A stretch of DNA of 47,342 nucleotides, from positions 1-47,342 of the forward strand of contig JAPLNR010000044.1 of the NCBI GenBank assembly GCA_026401035.1, given 5' to 3'. This document shows positions 25,267 through 34,106 of the stretch, piece after piece. The notes under the pieces are model-generated. The model made no database searches. It saw only the letters and a program-made list of their open reading frames with translations, and was not told the DNA's origin. Position 1 is the stretch's first letter. Each line of letters begins with the position of its first letter. The position numbers were made by a program, and so were the translations under genes. This DNA comes from Planctomycetia bacterium. Lineage in GTDB: Bacteria; Planctomycetota; Planctomycetia; Pirellulales; UBA1268.

Positions 25267-27615
25267 TCAGGGGGGCAGGGGGCCGAGTTGTAACGTTTTT
25301 TCGGCCGTCTGGCAGCCCGGCGTGAGCCAGCGGGCAAGGAGGGTGAGCAGCACCGGCAACACGACCAGATTGCCGACGAGTCCGCCGACGAGCGTGAGGC
25401 AGGAGAGGGCACCGAAGGAGACCGTGGGGATGAAGCCGCTCGTCGTCAGTGCGAGGAATCCGACGACGAGCGCCAGCGTGGAGAAGATCATTGCCCGGCC
25501 GGCGGTCTGGTGCGCGGTCTCGAGCGCGGCGGCGCAGGCCTGACCCTCGGTGAGCCGCCGACGGAAGGCGGCGATGTAGTGGATCGAACTGTCGACCGAC
25601 AGGCCCATCGAGACGGCGGCGATCATCGCCGTGCCCATGTTCATCCGTGCGCCCGACCAGCCGAGCAGGCCGAGCACCACGAAGATCGGCAGGGCGTTGG
25701 GCACGAGCGCCACGCCGGCGAGCAGCAGGCTGCGAAAGCCGACTGCCAGCAGGGCGAAGATCCCGACCGCTGCCAGCAGGAACGTGAACCATTGGTCGGC
25801 CAGCATCCGGTCGACCAGTTGGGCAAGCAGCACGAAGAACCCCGTCACCTCGCCGGCGGCCACGTCGGCTGAGGCGGGAAACTCGTCCGCCACGATCCGC
25901 CGCACGTCCGCGATGATCTCCCGTTTCTGCGGGGCCGGCTGCCGCTCCCGCGCCCGCAGCATGATTCGCAGCCACGTCGAGCCGTCCTGGGGATCGTGGC
26001 CGATCAGAGCCTTGCCCAACTGGGGCAATTGCTGTTCGAGCAGCCCGATCGCGCTGATCACGAGCCAGTTGCCCAGCCGTGAACTTTCGAGGCGTTCGAG
26101 CGAGATCGGTGAGATCGCCGCCAGCACGTCGGCCACGCTCATCACCTTGGTGAGCGCGGCGGTCGGGATACCATCCGGGCCCGTCGTCGTCACCTCCTCG
26201 CGGAGCCGCTGCTCGAGCCGGGCCAGGCGGGAGAGCGCCGTGCCGTCGATCGGATCGGCCGCCGGCACGAGCACGTCCCAGACGCCCGCGCCGCCGAGTC
26301 GCGACTCGATCATGTCGTAGGACTGGACGATCGGGCTGGAACGGCGGAAGTTCCGCGTGAAATCGGTCTCGACCTCGAGCCACAGCATGCCGGCCACGGC
26401 CGTGGCCGTGAGCACCGTCGATAGGCCGAGGATCCGCCCGGGCTGTCGCACGATTCGCTTCACGAGCCCATCGAGTCCGAGGTCGAGCACCCCCTCGCCC
26501 CAGGCCCGGCGGGGATCGGTGTCGAACTGCCCGGCGAGCGCGAGAAACGGCACGACGAGCGCGGCGCTGACCAGCACCATCATTGCGCCGATCGCCGTCA
26601 TGATTCCGAAGTCGTGCACCGGCCCGACCTGGCTGAAGATCAGCGATCCGAAACCGATCACATCGGTGGCGATGGCACCCACGACCGGCCAGAAGAGAAT
26701 CGCGATGGCCCGTTCGAGGGCGGCAGCGGGCTGGAGTCCGAGATCCCGTTGCCGGCGGAATTCCACGATCACGTGCACGGTGGTGGCGATGGCCACAACC
26801 GTGACCATCGCCGAGAGCATCGTCGAGACCATCGTCAATTTGAGGCCGATCACGGCGAGCACGCCCCGCGTGCTCCAGAGCGCCAGCAGCACCACGGCCA
26901 ACGGCACCGCGAGCCAGCGCAGGCTGCGGAACGAAGCGAGCAGAACCGCACCAGCCAGCAGGCCGGCGGAGGTGCCGAGCAGGTTGCCGTCGCGTTCGAG
27001 CATCGCGAAACCATCGCGGAGCATCACAGGCTCGCCGGCCACCGTGCCGCCCGGCAGTTCGGACATGATGCTCCGGATGCGGTCGATCGCCTCGGCGCGT
27101 GAAACGGCCTGCTCCCGTGCGGCACTCCGCGAGTCGCTGCCGGACGCCGGCGGCTCGGGAGCGGCGAGCATGCAGGCGACCGCGGCGGTGCGATGGTCGG
27201 TGCCGAGCGTGTAGCCCTCCATGAGGGCCACGAGCTTGCGAGCCGTCGGACTGTTCTCCAGATCGATGATACGACTGCCGAGGGGCGTGCCGGCAAGGCT
27301 CGTCGCGGATGTCACTCCCGGAACCGCGGCGAGACGTTCGGTGATTTCCTGCAGTCGATCGATGCCGGCCGGCGTGAAGAGGTCGGCGGCGTCGTAGGCC
27401 GCGAGCACGACTTCGCTCGAGCCGAAGGCCCGGGCGAGCCGGCGGTAGGGCACGAGCGCCGGGTCGGAGCGGTCGAACATCGTGTCGATCGACCGGGAGA
27501 ATTCGAGTTGCCGTGACCGCTCCACAGACACGACCGCCAGCAAGACTGCCACGAGGGCGAGCCCGTTGCGGTGGGAAATCAACCAGTTCGCGACCCGGTC
27601 GCAAACGGGGCGCAT
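25267..27615 (-). CDS. RND-superfamily exporter of the MMPL type
   Basis: A 782-residue membrane protein with two repeats of a helix, a periplasmic loop and a bundle of five helices, the plan of MMPL and hopanoid-type RND exporters. The N-terminal helix is RNGLALVAVLLAVVSV, followed by a loop with DTMFDRSDPALVPYRRL, conserved in this group. The second half begins around PGRILGLSTVLTATAVAGML and ends with repeated helices containing SMGLSVDSSIHYIAAFRR, a typical helix-4 motif carrying Asp. Substrate unknown; lipids or hopanoids are usual for the family. The stop is 82 nt from the pepA start, so co-transcription with pepA is likely. The ATG at 27615 was chosen because it opens the first helix. 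Confidence 0.88.
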   Translation of the reverse strand: MRPVCDRVANWLISHRNGLALVAVLLAVVSVERSRQLEFSRSIDTMFDRSDPALVPYRRLARAFGSSEVVLAAYDAADLFTPAGIDRLQEITERLAAVPGVTSATSLAGTPLGSRIIDLENSPTARKLVALMEGYTLGTDHRTAAVACMLAAPEPPASGSDSRSAAREQAVSRAEAIDRIRSIMSELPGGTVAGEPVMLRDGFAMLERDGNLLGTSAGLLAGAVLLASFRSLRWLAVPLAVVLLALWSTRGVLAVIGLKLTMVSTMLSAMVTVVAIATTVHVIVEFRRQRDLGLQPAAALERAIAILFWPVVGAIATDVIGFGSLIFSQVGPVHDFGIMTAIGAMMVLVSAALVVPFLALAGQFDTDPRRAWGEGVLDLGLDGLVKRIVRQPGRILGLSTVLTATAVAGMLWLEVETDFTRNFRRSSPIVQSYDMIESRLGGAGVWDVLVPAADPIDGTALSRLARLEQRLREEVTTTGPDGIPTAALTKVMSVADVLAAISPISLERLESSRLGNWLVISAIGLLEQQLPQLGKALIGHDPQDGSTWLRIMLRARERQPAPQKREIIADVRRIVADEFPASADVAAGEVTGFFVLLAQLVDRMLADQWFTFLLAAVGIFALLAVGFRSLLLAGVALVPNALPIFVVLGLLGWSGARMNMGTAMIAAVSMGLSVDSSIHYIAAFRRRLTEGQACAAALETAHQTAGRAMIFSTLALVVGFLALTTSGFIPTVSFGALSCLTLVGGLVGNLVVLPVLLTLLARWLTPGCQTAEKTLQLGPLPP

Positions 27616-27947
27616 AGGGTGTCTTTCGTTGACTGGAGGGGCAGGGCAGGGTGGGACAGGAGATTGGAGCTCGCCATCTTACCGAGATTGAAACCAAACC
27701 GTTCGTGGAAAAAGCGGTTGTGGGCCATTTTTGCACTGCTTGGCCGTGGCAGCGCCAAGGGCTTTCAGGGCCAACGGGCATCGCAGGCGGTGATGCCGAC
27801 TTCTCCAGCCTCCTAACCCCGTCGGCGACAGCGACTTGCGGTGGGCGTGGGCGGTCCCCATGCCTTGACCCGCCGGAAGGGCCATTTCTATAGTCCCGCG
27901 CATTTTCGTCCTCGGTCCCAGTTCTGTTTTTCAGCACCGGTCTCACC
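27616..27947. other. Divergent intergenic region between exporter and lptD-like gene
   Basis: The 332 nt hold a good promoter for the rightward gene (27865-27894). Nothing else recognisable was seen: no small ORF with a credible start, no tRNA and no copy of the palindromic families. Confidence 0.5.
27865..27894 (+). promoter_or_regulatory. Sigma-70-type promoter for the LptD-like gene
   Basis: TTGACC at 27865-27870 and TATAGT at 27889-27894 are separated by 18 nt; each matches its consensus at five of six positions. The predicted transcript start near 27901 leaves a leader of about 47 nt before the chosen TTG at 27948. Confidence 0.6.
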
Positions 27948-30900
27948 TTGCGCGTGCAACACCGCAGCACAATTTTTGCGCCGCTTTGGCGATGGGCTTT
28001 CGGTCCATTCGCGGGGCGGCGCGCGCTGTCGGCATGCATCAGGATCATAGCCGTCATGCCGGCAGTGCTGGTGTCCGGCGTCGGTCCGCCCGGGAGCGTG
28101 CGGGAAGCACGGGCCCAGTCCACGGCGGCGCCGGTGGGCGACACTGCCGCGGCGGGTGCGCTGGCGTCGTTGCCGGCTCGCGGACTCGCGGCGGCGATCG
28201 CCGAGGCGGGCCGCATCGAAGTGCCGGCCGTCGATCCGACCGAGGCGATCACGATCAGTGCCGCGCAGGCCTCGCGATGGACGGAAGGCTCCTACGATGT
28301 CTGGCACCTGACCGGCGGCGTGAAGATCGTGCAGGGCGCTGTCGAGGCCGGAGCCCACGAGGCGGTCGTGTGGATCGAGCAGGATTCCGGTCAGTTGGCT
28401 CCCGTCAATGATGGCGACGAAGAGAACAGTCAGGGGCCGGCACCGCGCAGCCTGCTCGTCCGCATGGCGGGCAACGTGCAGGTTCGCGCCGGCGGCACCG
28501 AGCCCGGGGCAACGGCGTCGACGGTCCGCGGTGAACGCTGGTCGGGACGCTTCTGGACGATCCGCGATCCACGGCTCGACTTTCCCAGTGTCGTGCCCGC
28601 GACCGGCATGCCGCCGATCTACGACGCTCCCGCCGAAGGGGCGGAACAGCCTCTGGTTGAAGCCGGCACGGTGTCCGGCGAAAGCCCGATCGAGCGGACG
28701 CAATTCAGCGAGTTCGGCGCGGCCGCACCGCCGCAGGTACCAGTGGCGGTGTCAGCCCGCCGTCTGAGGGCGTTTCCGCGATCGAGCGTGCCCTTGAACG
28801 TGCGCTGGTTTCCGAGCCCCGCGGGCGGCGAGTGGATCGCGGTCATCACGTCGGGCGTGAACCTCGTGATCGATGGCGTCGATCCGGCAGGACCGCTCGA
28901 CATCTCGGCGGACCGGCTCGTGATCTGGACACGCGGCCAGGGACAGCCCGATCTCGACGGCAACGCGGCGCAGGCGGCCGACACGCCGCTCGAGCTCTAC
29001 ATGGAGGGGAACGTGGTCTTCCGTCAGGGCCAGCGGGTGGTCGAGGCGGTGAGCATGTTCTACGACGTGCCGCGATCCAGCGGCGTGATCACGGGGGCCA
29101 CGGTGCTCACCCCGGTCGACAACTATTCGGGGCTCGTCCGGCTCCGCGCCGACGTGCTGCGGCAGGTGGATCGCAGCCGCTTCGTCGCCCAGAACACCGG
29201 CCTCACCTCCAGCCGCCTCGGCGTGCCGGCCTGGGAATTCCGGTCTCGGGAACTCGAGTTCACTGACGAGCAGGTGCCGCTGCCCGGCCCGTTTGGCCAG
29301 CCCGTCGTCGATCCCGTCACCGGCGAGCCGGCCGTCGAACACCAGCAATTCATCAGCAGCCGTGGCAACACCGTCGTGCTCGGCGGTGTGCCGGTGCTCT
29401 GGTGGCCGGTGCTGGCGACGAATGCCAAGAAGCCGACGTTCTACATCAACAATGCCCAGCTCAAGAACGACCAGATCTTCGGCACGCAATTGCTGACGAG
29501 TTGGGACGCGTTTCAGGTGTTTGGCTGGCGGCGGCCGCCCGACGGCGTCGACTGGGATTTCGACATCGACTACCTGAGCCTGCGCGGTCCCGGTGGCGGC
29601 ACGTCGCTGCTCTACAACCGGCCGGAATTCCTCGGCCTCGGCACGCCGGCCAACGGCATCCTCGACGCCTGGTTCATCGGCGACGTCGGCTTGGACAATC
29701 TCGGCCTCAACCGTCGCACGTTCACCTACCCGGGCTACCCAAACCGCACGTTCCGCGGCCGATCGTTCTGGCGGCATCGGCAGGACGTGGGCGCCGGCTG
29801 GCAGGCGCGGGGCACGGCCGGCTGGATCAGCGACATGAACTTCCTCGAGGAGTATTACGAGGCGGAATGGGAGGAGGGTTACGAACAGCGGACCTGGCTC
29901 GACCTGCGGAGGCCGATCGACAACCGCGAACTGCGGCTGCTCACGAGCGTCCGTGTCAATCCATTCTTTACGCAGACGGAGTGGTGGCCACGGCTCGACC
30001 ATTACTACATGGGCCAGCCGCTCCTGCGGGATGCCGTCACGTGGTACGAGCATTCCGGCCTGTCGTACGCGCGTCAGAGCCTTCCGGAGACACCGACCGC
30101 CGGCCAGGGCCGCAACATCTGGACCACGCTCCCGTACGAAAACAACGTCATTGGCCAGCGGCTGGCGACGCGGCACGAACTCGACCTGCCGTTCCAGGCC
30201 GGGGCGGTGAAGATCGTGCCCTACGCGCTTGGCGAACTGGCCAACTGGGGGCAGGACATCACCCAGTCTCCGATCAACCGCGCCTATGGACAGGTCGGCA
30301 TCCGGTCGAGTCTGCCGATGTGGACGGCCGACAACTCGGTCGAGAGCCAGCTCTGGAACGTGCACGGCATCGCCCACAAGGCCGTGCTGGAGGCGGAGTT
30401 TTCCTACGCCGATGCCACGCAGGACGTCTCGCAATTTCCGCTCTACGACCAGATCGACGACGACACCATCAACCAATACCGCCGCAACATCCCCTATTGG
30501 GATTACGGCGCCATCCCGGGGCAGGCCACGCCGCTGGGCGCCCCCGTCATCTTTGGCCCGGATGGCAAGTATGACCCTCGCTACTATGCCGTCCGCCGGG
30601 GCATGGGAAGCTGGGTGACCGGTCCGACCGAGATTGCCAACGACCTGACTGCCTTCCGACTGGCTGCCCGGCAGCGGTGGCAGACGAAGCGCGGCCCGCA
30701 GGGCAATCGACGGATCATCGACTGGATCACGTTCGACGTCGACGGCGAAATCTTCCCTACGACCAGCCAGAATTTCGGGCAGTTGATGGGCCTCTGGCAA
30801 TACGACTTCCGCTGGCACGTGGGCGACCGCACCACGGTGCTCTCGTCGGCCGACGTCGATTTCTTCAGCGGCGGTCAGCAGCTCTACACCGTCGGCGCGC

Positions 30901-31244
30901 TGTTGAACCGCACGCCCCGCGGCAGCTTCTACCTGGGATTCAACGAGTTTGGCGGGCCGATTCAGGCGAGCGTGCTGACGGGCTCCTACACCTACCGGAT
31001 GAGCCCGAAGTGGGCGAGCAGTTTCGGCGGCGCGATTGACCTCACCGGCAACAATATCGGCCAAAACTTCCAGCTCGTGCGGATTGGTGAATCGTTCCTG
31101 ATGACGTTCGGCTTCAACGTCGACTACAGCCGCAACAACGTCGGCGTGACGTTCAACCTCGAGCCGCGGTTCCTCTCGCGGACACAGTTCGCGAGCCGCA
31201 CCGGCCTCGATGTGCCAATGGCCGGCGCCTACGGTCTCGAGTAA
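27948..31244 (+). CDS. LptD-like outer-membrane LPS assembly protein
   Basis: A 1098-residue exported protein. Residues 1-57 form a signal peptide with a basic start and a hydrophobic core (IIAVMPAVLVSGV) ending near REARAQS. Two OstA/LptA-like segments follow (YDVWHLTGGVKIVQGAVEAG near 119; LELYMEGNVVFRQGQRVVEA near 348), then a long region rich in aromatic, alternating residues (for example WDFDIDYLSLRGPGG and LDHYYMGQPLLRDAV) that should form a beta barrel. LptD inserts lipopolysaccharide into the outer leaflet. The protein is larger than the enterobacterial homologue (about 780) and has few cysteines. The TTG at 27948 is the start favoured by the promoter position; GTG 27954 and ATG 28056 are alternatives. 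Confidence is high for an OstA/LptD-family protein and lower for the exact start. Confidence 0.82.
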   Translation: MRVQHRSTIFAPLWRWAFGPFAGRRALSACIRIIAVMPAVLVSGVGPPGSVREARAQSTAAPVGDTAAAGALASLPARGLAAAIAEAGRIEVPAVDPTEAITISAAQASRWTEGSYDVWHLTGGVKIVQGAVEAGAHEAVVWIEQDSGQLAPVNDGDEENSQGPAPRSLLVRMAGNVQVRAGGTEPGATASTVRGERWSGRFWTIRDPRLDFPSVVPATGMPPIYDAPAEGAEQPLVEAGTVSGESPIERTQFSEFGAAAPPQVPVAVSARRLRAFPRSSVPLNVRWFPSPAGGEWIAVITSGVNLVIDGVDPAGPLDISADRLVIWTRGQGQPDLDGNAAQAADTPLELYMEGNVVFRQGQRVVEAVSMFYDVPRSSGVITGATVLTPVDNYSGLVRLRADVLRQVDRSRFVAQNTGLTSSRLGVPAWEFRSRELEFTDEQVPLPGPFGQPVVDPVTGEPAVEHQQFISSRGNTVVLGGVPVLWWPVLATNAKKPTFYINNAQLKNDQIFGTQLLTSWDAFQVFGWRRPPDGVDWDFDIDYLSLRGPGGGTSLLYNRPEFLGLGTPANGILDAWFIGDVGLDNLGLNRRTFTYPGYPNRTFRGRSFWRHRQDVGAGWQARGTAGWISDMNFLEEYYEAEWEEGYEQRTWLDLRRPIDNRELRLLTSVRVNPFFTQTEWWPRLDHYYMGQPLLRDAVTWYEHSGLSYARQSLPETPTAGQGRNIWTTLPYENNVIGQRLATRHELDLPFQAGAVKIVPYALGELANWGQDITQSPINRAYGQVGIRSSLPMWTADNSVESQLWNVHGIAHKAVLEAEFSYADATQDVSQFPLYDQIDDDTINQYRRNIPYWDYGAIPGQATPLGAPVIFGPDGKYDPRYYAVRRGMGSWVTGPTEIANDLTAFRLAARQRWQTKRGPQGNRRIIDWITFDVDGEIFPTTSQNFGQLMGLWQYDFRWHVGDRTTVLSSADVDFFSGGQQLYTVGALLNRTPRGSFYLGFNEFGGPIQASVLTGSYTYRMSPKWASSFGGAIDLTGNNIGQNFQLVRIGESFLMTFGFNVDYSRNNVGVTFNLEPRFLSRTQFASRTGLDVPMAGAYGLE

Positions 31245-31250
31245 ATCGCA

Positions 31251-31618
31251 CTGGCCCACTCCGGCCCGGGGCTGCCTGTACCCTCTCGGCGGACGTTCGC
31301 TACGGACATCCTGTCCTTCGCTCACTGCATGTCCGCTTCGCTTCGGCATCCTGCCTGCGCTCGCTTCCATAGCCCGCGAGAGGGTACTAGGCAGCCCCGT
31401 ACCTACCGCTTGCCTTGTTCATCCCGTTGGAGGAGGCTTCGGGCGACCCGTGCCCCAGGAGCCGGCGTTGCTGACAAGCGCAGCCAGGATGGCGAAGCGT
31501 AGTCAGCACCGAGTGAGCGAAGGGCATGCGGGCACCGATCCGCGTTAGCGGATTGGTCGTACGTAGCGAACGTCCGGCGATGGGGCATGGGTCGGCCGAA
31601 GCCGGGTTGGGCGAGTTG
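31251..31618. repeat. Composite palindromic element, copy 2 (modules A and B)
   Basis: This copy fills the 382-nt gap between the convergent lptD-like and permease genes. Module A arms are 31267-31288 and 31377-31399; module B arms are 31435-31457 and 31581-31603. The layout and interior match copy 1. Module B carries an extra segment around 31530-31562 that is itself a hairpin (ACCGATCCGC, GTTA, GCGGATTGGT). The right end contains GCCGGGTTGGG, the inverse of the CCCAACCCGGC end seen at 41921. Confidence 0.88.
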
Positions 31619-31626
31619 AGCCCAAG

Positions 31627-33234
31627 CTACCGGTCGGCCCGAGTTCGCTCGAGCCACACGTGCCACGCTGCGAAAAAAGCCGCGAGCACAGCGTAGGCGG
31701 TGGCGAGTTCCAGCGGGCCACGACCGGCAGCCTCGGCGGGCAGCGTGCCGATGCTCCAGGGCAGGAAGAGTCGGCCGTCCGGAAACGGCGAGTGGATGAC
31801 TCCGAAGAGCGTGAATGCCGCGGCCACGAGTGACCAGCCGGCCGCCTGCAGGAGCTTGCGGTCGATGAGCGCCGCGACCATGCCCGCCCAGATCAGGCTG
31901 GTGACGATGAAGCCTGCGGCCAGGATCCGCATCGAGAAGAGCTCGCGGGCGAGCGCTGCCCCGGGCTGCGCGCCCGCGGCGAGGAGTTTGTCGGCCTGGA
32001 TCGTCACCAGCGCCGCGAGTGCCGGCACGCAGGCGATTGCCACGGCCGGGTAGTGCCGCTGCGGTGTCGCATGAAAACTCTGCGCCGTGATCTCGAGGCC
32101 GATGAACACGAGGATCGGCAGGATCGCCGGACCGGGGATCGCCTGATAGAGGTAGGCGAACGTGCCGGTGAGGCCCGCCAGGCCGATAAAAATCGCCGTG
32201 GCAAGCGTGTAGGCGGCTCGGCCGCCCATCGCCTTGTAGGCGGGGTGGCCGATGTAGGGGGTCGTCTGGATCACGCCGCCGCAGGCGCCGGCGACGATCG
32301 TCGCGACGGCCTCCACGCCGATGATCCGACCGGTGTCGTATTCGTCGCCTGCCGCCGCGGCGCTTTCCGTGCAGTCGATGCCACCGACGACGGTGCCGAG
32401 CGCGAAGGGGATCACGATCGGCAGATATTTGACGGTATCGCCCCAGGCCTCGAGCCATTCGAATCGCAGTGCCGCGAGCCACTCCACGGGCCAGAGCGCA
32501 GCCCGCGGATTGACGGCGGCATGGGCCGCATCGGCAGGGAGCCAGCCGATGGACGTGCCGAGATAGTGGATCAGGCCGCCGACGAGCAACGCCGCGAGTG
32601 CCCCGGGAATGCGAAACGGAAACGGGATCCGGGCCGTGAGGCATGCCAGCACGATGCCGAGCGACACCAGTCCGACGAGCGGTGAATCGAAGATTTCCAG
32701 GAGCGGCAGAAACGTGATCAATGCCAGCGCGATCGCCGCGAGGCTGCCGAGGAGCCCGGCCCGCGGCACGAGGCGGCGGACCGAGCCGGCGGCAAATGCG
32801 CAGGCAAACTTGAAGACACCGCTGGCGACGATCGCGCACATACCCACGTGCCAGGCGTGCCGCGCGGCGGCATCCCGCTCCATCCCGGTCGCGACGGCCG
32901 CCGCAAAGGCTGGCCCGAGCACGAAGAAGACCATGCCAAAAGTGCTCGGTGTGTCCAGCCCCAGCGGCATGGCGGTGACGTCGCTCCGGCCGGTGCGCCG
33001 CGCGAGCCGGAAGGCCATCCAGGTGAAGAGCAGATCGCCCACGACCACGCCGGCCGCCGTACCGGGCACGAAGTGCGCGAGGGCAAACTGCACGGGATAG
33101 TCGAAGACGGCCGCCAGCAGGGAGACCGCCAGCACGAGATCGGCCAGATTATCGAGGGCGAGGCCAAAAAATGCGTTGATGTCGCCGGGGGCCGCCCAGC
33201 GATAGGGGGTGGCGGCTGGATTCATGTTTGTCAT
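31627..33234 (-). CDS. NCS2-like permease (xanthine/uracil/AzgA group)
   Basis: A membrane protein of about 535 residues with some 12-14 hydrophobic helices and little else, opening with YRWAAPGDINAFFGLALDN, which resembles the AGZA branch of the nucleobase/ascorbate transporter superfamily. DVTAMPLGLDTPS and the later GGVIQTTPYIGHPAYKAMG match conserved loops. Transport of a purine or pyrimidine base is the likely function, but the substrate is not defined by the sequence. ATGs at 33261, 33234 and 33225 are all possible; I chose 33234 because the product then begins close to the first helix. It faces lptD across a palindromic element and diverges from the sigma factor gene. Confidence 0.75.
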   Translation of the reverse strand: MTNMNPAATPYRWAAPGDINAFFGLALDNLADLVLAVSLLAAVFDYPVQFALAHFVPGTAAGVVVGDLLFTWMAFRLARRTGRSDVTAMPLGLDTPSTFGMVFFVLGPAFAAAVATGMERDAAARHAWHVGMCAIVASGVFKFACAFAAGSVRRLVPRAGLLGSLAAIALALITFLPLLEIFDSPLVGLVSLGIVLACLTARIPFPFRIPGALAALLVGGLIHYLGTSIGWLPADAAHAAVNPRAALWPVEWLAALRFEWLEAWGDTVKYLPIVIPFALGTVVGGIDCTESAAAAGDEYDTGRIIGVEAVATIVAGACGGVIQTTPYIGHPAYKAMGGRAAYTLATAIFIGLAGLTGTFAYLYQAIPGPAILPILVFIGLEITAQSFHATPQRHYPAVAIACVPALAALVTIQADKLLAAGAQPGAALARELFSMRILAAGFIVTSLIWAGMVAALIDRKLLQAAGWSLVAAAFTLFGVIHSPFPDGRLFLPWSIGTLPAEAAGRGPLELATAYAVLAAFFAAWHVWLERTRADR

Positions 33235-33278
33235 GGACCAAAGGCTAGCAAAAACGGGCATTTCCCCTCGTCCGGGGC

Positions 33279-33284
33279 TATACT
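33279..33284 (+). promoter_or_regulatory. Possible -10 element for the ECF sigma operon
   Basis: TATACT lies about 77 nt before the ATG at 33361, with no convincing -35. The promoter may instead be recognised by the ECF factor itself; its consensus is unknown. Confidence 0.25.
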
Positions 33285-33360
33285 GACCGTCTTCCGGAGC
33301 GGGGCTGCGGCTGTTTTTCAGGCCGGGCGAACCTTCCGACCTGCGACTGCGTAGTTACTG

Positions 33361-34071
33361 ATGGTTTCACACGATTCCTACCCTCGTGGACGTGCCGCTG
33401 ACGGATCGGAACCCGGCTCGGTGGCCAATGGCCATGGCGGGTCGGCTCGGTCGGTCGACGAGTCGCGGGGGGGCGGGCAGGCCGACGAGGACCTGCTCCG
33501 CCGGTTTCGTGTGGACGATGACACGGCGGCCTTCGAGTCGCTCGTGCATCGCTACGAACAGGAACTCTTCAGCTATCTCCGCCGCTACTGTGGCAATTCG
33601 GAGATGGCCGAGGACGTGTTTCAGGCGACGTTTCTGCAGGTCTATTTGAAGAAGGAGAACTTCGAAGACGGCCGCCGGTTTCGGCCCTGGCTCTACACGA
33701 TCGCCACGAATCAAGCCATCGACGCCCAGCGTCGCAATCGTCGTCACCGGATGGTGAGCATCGATCAGCGGGCCAATGGGGACGATGACGTCGGGGCGCT
33801 GGTGGAGATGCTCGCGGGTCGCGACCAGACGGCCGACGATCAGATGGCGGACGAGGAGTCGCGGGAGTGGGTGCGATCGGCGGTCGCGGACCTCCCCGAG
33901 TCGCTGAAGTCCACCGTGCTGCTCGTCTACCACCAGGGAATGAAATACCGCGAGGCGGCCGACGTGCTGGGCATTCCGGTGGGAACCGTGAAAAGCCGGC
34001 TCCACGCCGCCCTTCTCAAGCTCAATGAAACCTGGCAGGCCAGCGGCAGAAGTCACGAACACGAGTCATGA
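33361..34071 (+). CDS. ECF-type RNA polymerase sigma factor
   Basis: A 236-residue group IV sigma factor. After a 40-residue low-complexity lead come region 2 (AFESLVHRYEQELFSYLRRY, then NSEMAEDVFQATF) at about 60-100 and region 4 (LPESLKSTVLLVYHQGMKYREAADVLGIP, then VGTVKSRLHAALLKL) at about 180-222, with a helix-turn-helix that reads -35 elements. Regions 1.2 and 3 are absent as expected. The next gene starts 35 nt later and encodes a membrane protein with features of an anti-sigma factor, the usual partner. The signal and target genes are unknown; autoregulation would be normal. Confidence 0.92.
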   Translation: MVSHDSYPRGRAADGSEPGSVANGHGGSARSVDESRGGGQADEDLLRRFRVDDDTAAFESLVHRYEQELFSYLRRYCGNSEMAEDVFQATFLQVYLKKENFEDGRRFRPWLYTIATNQAIDAQRRNRRHRMVSIDQRANGDDDVGALVEMLAGRDQTADDQMADEESREWVRSAVADLPESLKSTVLLVYHQGMKYREAADVLGIPVGTVKSRLHAALLKLNETWQASGRSHEHES

Positions 34072-34106
34072 ACACAATCAGTCATATCACGTTGTGAGTT
34101 CAAGCC

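Noticed and set aside
23652..25325. Plus-strand frame of 557 codons opposite pepA
   Set aside because: Shadow of pepA; the real gene has the M17 signature.
25247..28252. Minus-strand frame of 1001 codons overlapping the RND exporter
   Set aside because: Another frame of the exporter gene; it is dominated by Arg and has no membrane pattern, unlike the 782-codon frame.
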